Below, in pieces: positions 14,601-26,962 of a DNA stretch of 64,000 nucleotides. The notes beneath the pieces are model-generated. The model was not told the origin of the DNA and did no database searches. It was given only the letters and a program-made list of their open reading frames with translations. This stretch comes from Petrolisthes cinctipes (taxonomy: Eukaryota; Arthropoda; Malacostraca; Decapoda; Porcellanidae): positions 1,240,001 to 1,304,000 of the forward strand of contig JAWQEG010000084.1 of assembly GCA_033782935.1 (NCBI GenBank). Reading direction: 5' to 3'. Each line of letters begins with the position of its first letter. Position 1 is the first letter of the stretch. The position numbers were made by a program, and so were the translations under genes.

Positions 14601-17300
14601 TTTGAAAATACTCTAACACTGAGTAGGCATGTACAGATTGCGTCTGGGACCCCAAAATATTGAATTTTCGGGTGTTTTGAGCCTGAATTTGAGATATAAA
14701 CGGGTACTGAAGATGCATGCACATATCGACTTTTGGGCACCTAAAAGATCGATTTTCAGTATGTTTTGAGCATGTATTTTGAAAATACTCTAACACGGAG
14801 TAGGCATGTACAGATCGCTTCTGGGACCCCTAAATATCGAATTTTCGGGTGTTTTGGGACTGAATTTGAGATATCGACTTTTTGGCACCTAAAAGATCGA
14901 TTTTTAGCATGTTTTTAGCCTATATTTTGAAAATATTCTAGCACTGAGTAGGCATGTACAGATTGCTTCTGGGACCCCAAAATATTGAATTTTCGGGTGT
15001 TTTGAGCCTGAATTTGAGATATAAACGGGTACAGAAGATACATGCACATATTGACTTTGGGCACCAAAAATATCGATTTTCAGCATGTTTTGGGCCTGAA
15101 TTTTGAAAATACTCTAACACGGAGTAGGCATGTACAGATCGCTTCTGGGACCCCAAAATATCGAATTTTCGGGTGTTTTGGGACTGAATTTGAGATATCG
15201 ATTTTTTGGCACCTAAAATGTCGATTTTTAGAATGTTTTTAGCCTATATTTTGAAAATATTCTAGCACTGAGTAGGCACGTACAGATTGCTTCTGGGACC
15301 CCAAAATATTGAATTTTCGGGTGTTTTGAGCCTGAATTTGAGATATAAACGGGTACAGAAGATACATGCACATATTGACTTTGGGCACCAAAAATATCAA
15401 TTTTCAGCATGTTTGGGGCCTGAATTTTGAAAATACTCTGACACGGAGTAGGCATGTACAGATCGCTTCTGGGACCCCAAAATATCGAATTTTCGGGTGT
15501 TTAGGGCCAGAATTTGAGATATAAACGGGTACAGAAGATGCATGCACATATCGACTTTTGGGCACCTAAAAGATCGATTTTCAGTATGTTTTTGGCCTGT
15601 ATTTTGAAAATACTCTAACACGGAGTAGGCATGTACAGATTGCTTCTGGGACCCCAAAATATTGAATTTTCGGGTGTTTTGAGCCTGAATTTGAGATATA
15701 AACGGGTACAGAAGATGCATGCACATATCGACTTTTGTGCACCTAAAAGATCGATTTTCAGTATGTTTTGAGCATGTATTTTGAAAATACTCTAACACGG
15801 AGTAGGCATGTACAGATCGCTTCTGGGACCCCTAAATATCGAATTTTCGGGTGTTTTGGGACTGAATTTGAGATATCGACTTTTTGGCACCTAAAATGTC
15901 GATTTTTAGCATGTTTTTAGCCTATATTTTGAAAATATTCTAGCACTGTCTAGGCATGTACAGATTGCTTCTGGGACCCCAAAATATTGAATTTTCGGGT
16001 GTTTTGAGCCTGAATTTGAGATATAAACGGGTACTGAAGATGCATGCACATATCGACTTTTGGGCACCTAAAAGATCGATTTTCAGTATGTTTTGAGCAT
16101 GTATTTTGAAAATACTCTAACACGGAGTAGGCATGTACAGATCGCTTCTGGGACCCCTAAATATCGAATTTTCGGGTGTTTTGGGACTGAATTTGAGATA
16201 TCGACTTTTTGGCACCTAAAAGATCGATTTTTAGCATGTTTTTAGCCTATATTTTGAAAATATTCTAGCACTGAGTAGGCATGTACAGATTGCTTCTTTT
16301 ACCCCAAAATATTGAATTTTCGGGTGTTTTGAGCCTGAATTTGAGATATAAACGGGTACAGAAGATACATGCACATATTGACTTTGGGCACCAAAAATAT
16401 CGATTTTCAGCATGTTTTGGGCCTGAATTTTGAAAATACTCTAACACGGAGTAGGCATGTACAGATCGCTTCTGGGACCCCAAAATATCGAATTTTCGGG
16501 TGTTTAGGGCCAGAATTTGAGATATAAACGGGTACAGAAGATGCATGCACATATCGACTTTTGGGCACCTAAAAGATCGATTTTCAGTATGTTTTTGGCC
16601 TGTATTTTGAAAATACTCTAACACGGAGTAAGCATGTACAGATACCTTCTGGGACCTCTAAATATCGAATTTTCGGGTGTTTTGGGACTGAATTTGTGAT
16701 ATCGATTTTTTGGCACCTAAAATGTCGATTTTTAGCATGTTTTTAGCCTATATTTTGAAAATATTCTAGCACTGAGTAGGCACGTACAGATTGCTTCTGG
16801 GACCACAAAATATTGAATTTTCGGGTGTTTTGAGACTGAATTTGAGATATAAACGGGTACAGAAGATACATGCACATATTGACTTTGGGCACCAAAAATA
16901 TCAATTTTCAGCATGTTTTGGGCCTGAATTTTGAAAATACTCTAACACGGAGTAGGCATGTACAGATTGCTTCTGGGACCCCAAAATATCGAATTTTCGG
17001 GTGTTTAGGGCCAGAATTTGAGATATAAACGGGTACAGAAGATGCATGCACATATCGACTTTTGTGCACCTAAAAGATCGATTTTCAGTATGTTTTTAGC
17101 CTGTATTTTGAAAATACTCTAACACGGAGTAGGCATGTACAGATTGCTTCTGGGACCCCAAAATATTGAATTTTCGGGTGTTTTGAGCCTGAATTTGAGA
17201 TATAAACGGGTACTGAAGATGCATGCACATATCGACTTTTGTGCACCTAAAAGATCGATTTTCAGTATGTTTTGAGCATGTATTTTGAAAATACTCTAAC
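11665..17300 (-). repeat. Rearranged copies with offsets 1,503, 3,831 and 6,337 bp
   Basis: This region re-uses neighbouring blocks. About 12,667-13,610 repeats 6,330-7,270 (offset 6,337). About 13,725-14,300 recurs at 15,228-15,803 (offset 1,503, three trimers). About 12,125-12,665 recurs at 15,956-16,496 (offset 3,831) with the striking private GGG-to-TTT change at 12,467-12,469 and 16,298-16,300. One copy has a single-base loss at about 13,349. The pattern fits repeated unequal exchange of multi-trimer blocks. Confidence 0.8.
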
Positions 17301-18900
17301 ACGGAGTAGGCATGTACAGATCGCTTCTGGGACCCCTAAATATCGAATTTTCGGGTGTTTTGGGACTGAATTTGAGATATCGACTTTTTGGCACCTAAAA
17401 TGTCGATTTTTAGCATGTTAAATTTTAGCCTATATTTTGAAAATATTCTAGCACTGTGTAGGCATGTACAGATTGCTTCTGGGACCCCAAAATATTGAAT
17501 TTTCGGGTGTTTTGAGCCTGAATTTGTGATATAAACGGGTACAGAAGATACCTGCACATATTGACTTTTGGCATCTAAAATATCGATTTTCAGCATGTTT
17601 TGGGCATTTATTTTGAAAATACTCTAACACTGAGTAGGCATGTACAGATTGCTTCTGGGACCCCAAAATATTGAATATTCGGGTGTTTGGAGCCTGAATT
17701 TGAGATATAAACGGGTACTGAAGATGCATGCACATATCGATGTTTGTGCACCTAAAAGATCGATTTTCAGTATGTTTTGATCATGTATTTTGAAAATACT
17801 CTAACACGGAGTAGGCATGTACAGATCGCTTCTGGGACCCCTAAATATCGAATTTTCGTGTGTTTTGGGACTGAATTTGAGATATCGACTTTTTGGCACC
17901 TAAAAGATCGATTTTTAGCATGTTTTTAGCCTATATTTTGAAAATATTCTAGCACTGTACAGATTGCTTCTGGGACCCCAAAATATTGACTTTTCGGGTG
18001 TTTTGAGCCTGAATTTGAGATATAAACGGATACAGAAGATGCATGCACATATCGACTTTTGTGCACCTAAAAGATCGATTTTCAGTATGTTTTTGGCCTG
18101 TATTTTGAAAATACTCTAACACGGAGTAGGCATGTACAGATACCTTCTGGGACCTCTAAATATCGAATTTTCGGGTGTTTTGGGACTGAATTTGAGATAT
18201 CGATTTTTTGGCACCTAAAATGTCGATTTTTAGTATGTTTTTAGCCTATATTTTGAAAATATTCTAGCACTGTGTACGCATGTACAGATTGCTTCTGGGA
18301 CCCCAAAATATTGAATTTTCGGGTGTTTTGAGCCTGAATTTGAGATATAAACGGGTACAGAAGATGCATGCACATATTGACTTTGGGCATCTAAAATATC
18401 GATTTTCAGCATGTTTTGGGCCTGTATTTTGAAAATACTCTAACACTGAGTAGGCATGTACAGATTGCTTCTGGGACCCCAAAATATTGAATTTTCGGGT
18501 GTTTTGAGCCTGAATTTGAGATATAAACGGGTACTGAAGATGCATGCACATATCGACTTTTGTGCACCTAAAAGATCGATTTTCAGTATGTTTTGAGCAT
18601 GTATTTTGAAAATACTCTAACACGGAGTAGGCATGTACAGATCGCTTCTGGGACCCCAAACATTGAATTTTCGGGTGTTTTGAGCCTGAATTTGAGATAT
18701 AAATGGGTGCTGAAGATGCATGCACATATCGACTTTTGTGCACCTAAAAGAACGATTTTCAGTATGTTTTGAGCATATATTTTGAAAATACTCTAACATG
18801 GAGTAGGCATGTACAGATCGCTTCTGGGACCCCTAAATATCGAATTTTCGGGTGTTTGGGACTGAATTTGAGATATCGACTTTTTGGCACCTAAAAGATC
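17301..18900 (-). repeat. Less regular stretch of the array
   Basis: Monomers here carry more private changes than their neighbours and the trimer register is less regular. A 4-bp insertion near 17,419 gives CATGTTAAATTTTAGCC where the usual form is CATGTTTTTAGCC. Two A-type monomers follow each other at about 18,440-18,800 without a B between them. The 10-bp deletion form appears near 17,955. It looks like an older segment between more recently homogenised blocks. Confidence 0.7.
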
Positions 18901-21310
18901 GATTTTTAGCATGTTTTTAGCCTATATTTTGAAAATATTCTAGCACTGAGTAGGCATGTACAGATTGCTTCTGGGACCCCAAAATATTGAATTTTCGGGT
19001 GTTTTGAGCCTGAATTTGAGATATAAACGGGTACAAAAGATACATGCACAAATTGACTTTGGGCACCAAAAATATCGATTTTCAGCATGTTTTGGGCCTG
19101 AATTTTGAAAATACTCTAACACGGAGTAGGCATGTACAGATCGCTTCTGGGACCCCAAAATATCGAATTTTCGGGTGTTTAGGGCCAGAATTTGAGATAT
19201 AAACGGGTACAGAAGATGGATGCACATATCGACTTTTGGGCACCTAAAAGATCGATTTTCAGTACGTTTTTGGCCTGTATTTTGAAAATACTCTAACACG
19301 GAGTAGGCATGTACAGATACCTTCTGGGACCTCTAAATATTGAATTTTCGGGTGTTTTGGGACTGAATTTGAGATATCGATTTTTTGGCACCTAAAATGT
19401 CGATTTTTAGCATGTTTTTAGCCTATATTTTGAAAATATTCTAGCACTGTGTAGGCATGTACAGATTGCTTCTGGGACCCCAAAATATTGAATTTTCGGG
19501 TGTTTTGAGCCTGAATTTGAGATATAAACGGGTACAGAAGATACATGCACATATTGACTTTGGGCACCAAAAATATCGATTTTCAGCATGTTTTGGGCCT
19601 GAATTTTGAAAATACTCTAACACGGAGTAGGCATGTACAGATCGCTTCTGGGACCCCAAAATATCGAATTTTCGGGTGTTTAGGGCCAGAATTTGAGATA
19701 TAAACGGGTACAGAAGATGCATGCACATATCGACTTTTGGGCACCTAAAAGATCGATTTTCAGTATGTTTTTGGCTTGTATTTTGAAAATACTCTAACAC
19801 GGAGTAGGCATGTACAGATACCTTCTGGGACCTCTAAATATCGAATTTTCGGGTGTTTTGGGACTGAATTCGAGATATCGATTTTTTGGCACCTAAAATG
19901 TCGATTTTTAGCATGTTTTTAGCCTATATTTTGAAAATATTCTAGCACTGTGTAGGCATGTACAGATTGCTTCTGGGACCCCAAAATATTGAATTTTCGG
20001 GTGTTTTGAGCCTGAATTTGAGATATAAACGGGTACAGAAGATACATGCACATATTGACTTTGGGCATCTAAAATATCAATTTTCAGCATGTTTTTGGCC
20101 TGTATTTTGAAAATACTCTAACACGGAGTAGGCATGTACAGATCGCTTCTGGGACCCCAAAATATCGAATTTTCGGGTGTTTTGAGCCTGAATTTGAGAT
20201 ATAAACGGGTACTGAAGATGCATGCACATATCGACTTTTGTGCACCTAAAAGATCGATTTTCAGTATGTTTTGAGCATGTATTTTGAAAATTCTCTAACA
20301 CGGAGTAGGCATGTACAGATCGCTTCTGGGACCCCTAAATATCGAATTTTCGGGTGTTTTGGGACTGAATTTGAGATATCGACTTTTTGGCACCTAAAAG
20401 ATCGATTTTTAGCATGTTTTTAGCCTATATTTTGAAAATATTCTAGCACTGTACAGATTGCTTCTGGGACCCCAAAATATTGAATTTTCGGGTGTTTTGA
20501 GCCTGAATTTGAGATATAAACGGGTACAGAAGATACATGCACATATTGACTTTGGGCACCAAAAATATCGATTTTCAGCATGTTTTGGGCCTGAATTTTG
20601 AAAATACTCTAACACGGAGTAGGCATGTACAGATCGCTTCTGGGACCCCAAAATATCGAATTTTCGGGTGTTTAGGGCCAGAATTTGAGATATAAACGGG
20701 TACAGAAGATGCATGCACATATCGACTTTTGGGCACCTAAAAGATCGATTTTCAGTATGTTTTGAGCATGTATTTTGAAAATACTCTAACACGGACTAGG
20801 CATGTACAGATCGCTTCTGGGACCCCTAAATATCGAATTTTCGGGTGTTTGGGACTGAATTTGAGATATCGACTTTTTGGCACCTAAAAGATCGATTTTT
20901 AGCATGTTTTTAGCCTATATTTTGAAAATATTCTAGCACTGAGTAGGCATGTACAGATTACTTCTGGGACCCCAAAATATTGAATTTTCGGGTGTTTTGA
21001 GCCTGAATTTGAGATATAAACGGGTACAGAAGATACATGCACATATTGACTTTGGGCACCAAAAATATCGATTTTCAGCATGTTTTGGGCCTGAATTTTG
21101 AAAATACTCTAACACGGAGTAGGCATGTACAGATCACTTCTGGGACCCCAAAATATCGAATTTTCGGGTGTTTAGGGCCAGAATTTGAGATATAAACGGG
21201 TACAGAAGATCCATGCACATATCGACTTTTGGGCACCTAAAAGATCGATTTTCAGTATGTTTTTGGCCTGTATTTTGAAAATACTCTAACACGGAGTAGG
21301 CATGTACAGA
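18901..21310 (-). repeat. Regular run of 501-bp trimers
   Basis: B-type landmarks at 18,906, 19,407, 19,908 and 20,409 are exactly 501 bp apart. The next step, to 20,899, is 490 bp (the 10-bp deletion form near 20,450 plus one lost T near 20,850), and the next, to 21,400, is 501 bp. This is the simplest trimer ladder in the left arm. Confidence 0.87.
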
Positions 21311-24300
21311 TACCTTATGGGACCTCTAAATATCGAATTTTCGGGTGTTTTGGGACTGAATTTGAGATATCGATTTATTGGCACCTAAAATGTCGATTTT
21401 TAGCATGTTTTTAGCCTATATTTTGAAAATATTCTAGCACTGTGTAGGCATGTACAGATTGCTTTTGGGACCCCAAAATATTGAATTTTCGTGTGTTTTG
21501 AGCCTGAATTTGAGATATAAACGGGTACAGAAGATACATGCACATATTGACTTTGGGCATCTAAAATATCGATTTTCAGCATGTTTTGGGCCTGTATTTT
21601 GAAAATACTCTAACACTGACTAGACATGTACAGATTGCTTTTGGGACCCCAAAATATTGAATTTTCGGGTGTTTAGAGCCTGAATTTGAGATATAAACGG
21701 GTACAGAAGATACATGCACATATTGACTTTGGGCACCAAAAATATCGATTTTCAGCATGTTTTGGGCCTGAATTTTGAAAATACTCTAACACGGAGTAGG
21801 CATGTACAGATCGCTTCTGGGTCCCCAAAATATCGAATTTTCGGGTGTATAGGGCCAGAATTTGAGATATAAACGGGTACAGAAGATGCATGCACATATC
21901 GACTTTTGGGCACCTAAAAGATCGATTTTCAGTATGTTTTTGGCTTGTATTTTGAAAATACTCTAACACGGAGTAGGCATGTACAGATACCTTCTGGGTC
22001 CCCAAAATATCGAATTTTCGGGTGTTTTGAGCCTGAATTTGAGATATAAACGAGTACCGAAGATGCATGCACATATCGACTTTTGGGCACCTAAAATATC
22101 GATTTTGAGCATGTTTTGAGCCTATATTTTGAAAACATTCTACCATTGAGTAGGCATGTACAGTTCGCTTCTGGGACCCCAAAATATCGAATTTTCGGGT
22201 GTTTAGGGCCAGAATTTGAGATATAAACGGGTACAGAAGATGCATGCACATATCGACTTTTAAGCACCTAAAAGATCGATTTTCAGTATGTTTTTGGCCT
22301 GTATTTTGAAAATACTCTAACACGGAGTAGGCATGTACAGATCGCTTCTGGGACCCCTAAATATCGAATTTTCGGGTGTTTTGGGCCTTAATTTGAGATA
22401 TCGACTTTTTGGCACCTAAAATATCGATTTTTAGCATGTTTTTAGCCTATATTTTGAAAATATTCTAGCACTGAGTAGGCATGTACAGATTGCTTCTCGG
22501 ACCCCAAAATATTGACTTTTCGGGTGTTTTGAGCCTGAATTTAAGATATATAAGGGTACAGAAGATACATGCACATATTGACTTTTGGCATCTAAAATAT
22601 CGATTTTCAGCATGTTTTGGGCATGTATTTTGAAAATATTCTAATAAGGAGTAGGCATGTACAGATCGCTTCTGGGACTCCAAAACATCGAATTTTCGGG
22701 TGCTTTGAGCCTGAATTTGAGATATAAACGGGTACTGAAAGTGCATGCACATATCGACTTTTTGGCACCTAAAACATCGATTTTGAGCATGTTTTGGGCC
22801 TGTATTTTGAAAATACTCTAACACGGAGTAGGCATGTACAGATCGCTTCTGGGACCCCTAAATATCGAATTTTCGGGTGTTTTGGGCCTTAATTTGAGAT
22901 ATCGACTTTTTGGCACTTAAAATATCGATTTTTATCATGTTTTTAGCCTATATTTTGAAAATATTCTCGCACTGAGTAGGCATGTACAGATTGCTTCTGG
23001 GACCCCAAAATATCGAATTTTCGGGTGTTTTGAGCCTGAATTTGAGATATAAACGGGTACTGAAGATGAATGCACATATCGACTTTTGGGCACCTAAAAC
23101 ATCGATTTTGAGCATGTTTCGGGCCTGTATCTTGAAAATACTCTAACACGGAGTAGGCATGTACAGATCGCTTCTGGGACCATTAAATATCGAATTTTCG
23201 GGTGTTTTGGGCCTTAATTTGAGATATCGCCTTTACGCACCTAAAATATCGATTTTTAGCATGTTTTGAGACTATATTTTGAAAATATTCTAGCACTGAG
23301 TAGGCATGTACAGTTCGCTTCTGGGACCCCAAAATATCGAATTTTCGAGTGTTTTGGGCCTGAATTTGAGATATCGACTTTACGCACCTAAAATATCGAT
23401 TTTTAGCATGTTTTGAGCCTATATTTTGAAAATATTCTAGCACTGAGTAGGCATGTACAGATCGCTTCTGGGACCCCAAAATATCGAATTTTCGGGTGTT
23501 TTGAGCTTGAATTTGAGATATAAACGAGTACAGAAGATGCATGCACATATCGACTTTTGGGCACCTAAAATATCGATTTTCAGCATGTGTCGAGCCTATA
23601 TTTTGACAACATTCTAGCTCTGAGTAGGCATGTACAGATCGCTTCTGGGACCGCAAAATATCGAATTTTCGGGTGTTTAGGGCCAGAATTTGAGATATAA
23701 ACGGGTACAAAAGATGCATGCACATATCGACTTTTGGGCACCTAAAAGATCGATTTTCAGTATGTTTTAGGCCTGTATTTTGAAAATACTCTAACACGGA
23801 GTAGGCATGTACAGATCGTTTCTGGGACCCCTAAATATCGAATTTTCGGGTGTTTTGGGCCTTAATTTGAGATATCGCCTTTACGCACCTAAAATATCGA
23901 TTTTTTGCATGTTTTGAGCCTATATTTTGAAAATATTCTAGCACTGAGTAGGCATGTACAGATCGCTTCTGGGACCCCAAAATATCGAATTTTCGGGTGT
24001 TTTGAACCTGAATTTGAGATATAAACGAGTACAGAAGATGCATGCACATATCGACTTTTGGGCACCTAAAATATCGATTTTGAGCATGTTTTTAGCCTAT
24101 ATTTTAAAAACATTCTAGCACTGAGTAGGCATGTACAGATCGCTTCTGGGACCCCAAAATATCAAATTTTCGGGTGTTTTGAGCCTGAATTTGAGATATA
24201 AACGAGTACAGAAGATGCATGCACATATCGACTTTTGGGCACCTAAAATATCGATTTAGAGCATGTTTTGAGCCTATATTTTGAAAATACTCTAACACGG

Positions 24301-26921
24301 AGTAGGCATGTACAGATACCTTCTGGGACCCCAAAATATCGAATTTTCAGGTGTTTAGGGCCAGAATTTGAGATATAAACGGGTACAGAAGATGCATGCA
24401 CATATCGACTTTTGGGCACCTAAAAGATCGATTTTCAGTATGTTTTTGGCCTATATTTTGAAAATACTCTAACACGGAGTAGACATGTACAGATACCTTC
24501 TGGGACCTCTAAATATCGAATTTTCGGGTGTTTTGGGACTGAATTTGAGATATCGATTTTTTGGCACCTAAAATGTCGATTTTTAGCATGTTTTTAGCCT
24601 ATATTTTGAAAATATTCTAGCACTGTGTAGGCATGTACAGATTGCTTTTGGGACCCCAAAATATTGAATTTTCGGGTGTTTTGAGCCTGAATTTGAGATA
24701 TAAACGGGTACAGAAGATACATGCACATATTGACTTTGGGCATCTAAAATATCGATTTTCAGCATGTTTTGGGCCTGTATTTTGAAAATACTCTAACACT
24801 GACTAGGCATGTACAGATTGCTTCTGGGACCCCAAAATATTGAATTTTCGGGTGTTTTGAGCCTGAATTTGAGATATAAACGGGTACAGAAGATACATGC
24901 ACATATTGACTTTGGGCACCAAAAATATCGATTTTCAGCATGTTTTGGGCCTGAATTTTGAAAATACTCTAACACGGAGTAGGCATGTACAGATCGCTTC
25001 TGGGTCCCCAAAATATCGAATTTTCGGGTGTATAGGGCCAGAATTTGAGATATAAACGGGTACAGAAGATGCATGCACATATCGACTTTTGGGCACCTAA
25101 AAGATCGATTTTCAGTATGTTTTTGGCTTGTATTTTGAAAATACTCTAACACGGAGTAGGCATGTACAGATACCTTCTGGGTCCCCAAAATATCGAATTT
25201 TCGGGTGTTTTGAGCCTGAATTTGAGATATAAACGAGTACAGAAGATGCATGCACATATCGACTTTTGGGCACCTAAAATATCGATTTTGAGCATGTTTT
25301 GAGCCTATATTTTGAAAACATTCTAGCATTGAGTAGGCATGTACAGTTCGCTTCTGGGACCCCAAAATATCGAATTTTCGGGTGTTTAGGGCCAGAATTT
25401 GAGATATAAACGGGTACAGAAGATGCATGCACATATCGACTTTTAAGCACCTAAAAGATCGATTTTCAGTATGTTTTTGGCCTGTATTTTGAAAATACTC
25501 TAACACGGAGTAGGCATGTACAGATCGCTTCTGGGACCCCTAAATATCGAATTTTCGGGTGTTTTGGGCCTTAATTTGAGATATCGACTTTTTGGCACTT
25601 AAAATATCGATTTTTATCATGTTTTTAGCCTATATTTTGAAAATATTCTCGCACTGAGTAGGCATGTACAGTTCGCTTCTGGGACCCCAAAATATCGAAT
25701 TTTCGGGTGTTTAGGGCCAGAATTTGAGATATAAACGGGTACAGAAGATGCATGCACATATCGACTTTTAAGCACCTAAAATATCGATTTTCAGCATGTT
25801 TTGGGCATGTATTTTGAAAATATTCTAATAAGGAGTAGGCATGTACAGTTCGCTTCTGGGACTCCAAAATATCGAATTTTCGGGTGTTTTGAGCCTGAAT
25901 TTGAGATATAAACGGGTACTGAAAGTGCATGCACATATCGACTTTTTGGCACCTAAAACATCGATTTTGAGAATGTTTTGGGCCTGTATTTTGAAAATAC
26001 TCTAACACGGAGTAGGCATGTACAGATCGCTTCTGGGACCCTTAAATATCGAATTTTCGGGTGTTTTGGGCCTTAATTTGAGATATCGACTTTTTGGCAC
26101 TTAAAATATCGATTTTTATCATGTTTTTAGCCTATATTTTGAAAATATTCTCGCACTGAGTAGGCATGTACAGATTGCTTCTGGGACCCCAAAATATCTA
26201 ATTTTCGGGTGTTTTGAGCCTGAATTTGAGATATAAACGGGTACTGAAGATGAATGCACATATCAACTTTTGGGCACCTAAAACATCGATTTTGAGCATG
26301 TTTCGGGCCTGTATCTTGAAAATACTCTAACACGGAGTAGGCATGTACAGATCGCTTCTGGGACCATTAAATATCGAATTTTCGGGTGTTTTGGGCCTTA
26401 ATTTGAGATATCGCCTTTACGCACCTAAAATATCGATTTTTAGCATGTTTTGAGACTATATTTTGAAAATATTCTAGCACTGAGTAGGCATGTACAGTTC
26501 GCTTCTGGGACCCCAAAATATCGAATTTTCGAGTGTTTTGGGCCTGAATTTGAGATATCGACTTTACGCACCTAAAATATCGATTTTTAGCATGTTTTGA
26601 GCCTATATTTTGAAAATATTCTAGCACTGAGTAGGCATGTACAGATCGCTTCTGGGACCCCAAAATATCGAATTTTCGGGTGTTTTGAGCTTGAATTTGA
26701 GATATAAACGAGTACAGAAGATGCATGCACATATCGACTTTTGGGCACCTAAAATATCGATTTTCAGCATGTTTTGAGCCTATATTTTGAAAACATTCTA
26801 GCTCTGAGTAGGCATGTACAGATCGCTTCTGGGACCGCAAAATATCGAATTTTCGGGTGTTTAGGGCCAGAATTTGAGATATAAACGGGTACAAAAGATG
26901 CATGCACTTATCGACTTTTGG
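21311..26921 (-). repeat. 3,184-bp superunit, second copy cut off at the inversion
   Basis: A block beginning near 21.3-21.4 kb recurs 3,183-3,184 bp further on, from about 24.5 kb, up to the inversion junction. Private markers in both copies include CTGGGTCCCC (near 21,817 and 25,000), GGTGTATAGGGCC (near 21,843 and 25,026), GGGACCATTAAAT (near 23,176 and 26,359), TTCGAGTGTTTTGGGCC (near 23,343 and 26,527) and GGGACCGCAAAAT (near 23,649 and 26,833). The second copy stops at 26,921, matching about 23,737 of the first. The inversion therefore either post-dates this duplication or was formed inside a copy of it. Confidence 0.87.
22130..24300 (-). repeat. Divergent monomer domain with 147+177+177 trimers
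   Basis: Monomers here differ from the rest of the window. Many have TTTACGCACC in place of TTTTTGGCACC (23,232, 23,380 and 23,880; repeated near 26,414 and 26,572), AACGAGTAC in place of AACGGGTAC, and TTTTGAGCATG in place of TTTTCAGCATG. Successive GAGTAGGCATG landmarks at 23,298, 23,445, 23,622, 23,799, 23,946, 24,123 and 24,300 give spacings of 147, 177, 177, 147, 177 and 177 bp. The short monomer is one base shorter than elsewhere and both full ones are 177 bp, yet the trimer is still 501 bp. Confidence 0.85.
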
Positions 26922-26962
26922 GCACAAAAGTCGATATGTGCATGCATCTTCAGTACCCGTTT
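26883..26962. other. Inversion junction (head-to-head palindrome) between the two arms
   Basis: The array changes strand here. The left arm (26,883-26,920) and right arm (26,925-26,962) are inverted copies of 38 bp with 35 matches and a 4-bp spacer, GGCA. A D-type monomer on the - strand and an A-type monomer on the + strand both start at the same internal position, about nucleotide 59-62. Each therefore lacks its first ~58 bp. The centre reads CTTTTGGGCACAAAAG, one base from the perfect palindrome CTTTTGTGCACAAAAG that an A monomer would make. GCAC at 26,922-26,925 can be assigned to either arm as microhomology. Beyond the 38 bp the arms stay inverted homologues only at family level, because the superunits on the two sides differ. 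A misassembly is possible and is the main alternative. Confidence 0.9.

Larger units (their letters stand above)
1..26921 (-). repeat. Satellite array, left arm (canonical orientation on - strand)
   Basis: This stretch is an uninterrupted tandem array of ~177-bp and ~148-bp monomers. Reverse-complemented, they match the monomers on the + strand to the right of 26,926. Landmarks on the + strand include GAGTAGGCATGTACAG, CTTCTGGGACCCC, ATTTTCGGGTGTTTTG and GAGATATAAACGGGTAC, recurring every 147-177 bp. No unique sequence interrupts it, and it is already inside the array at base 1. The array is built mostly from 501-bp trimers with 325-bp dimers, 491-bp trimers and occasional extra 177-bp monomers (for example, spacings of 677-678 bp). 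Long satellite arrays of nucleosome-sized monomers are typical of centromeric, pericentromeric or subtelomeric heterochromatin. Which of these applies here cannot be told from sequence alone. Confidence 0.97.

Noticed and set aside
16990..17020. TTTAGGG plant-type telomere motif (for example in GTGTTTAGGGCC and TATTTAGGGGTCC)
   Set aside because: It occurs only once per monomer at two unrelated places, never as a tandem heptamer run, so it is chance similarity and not telomeric DNA.
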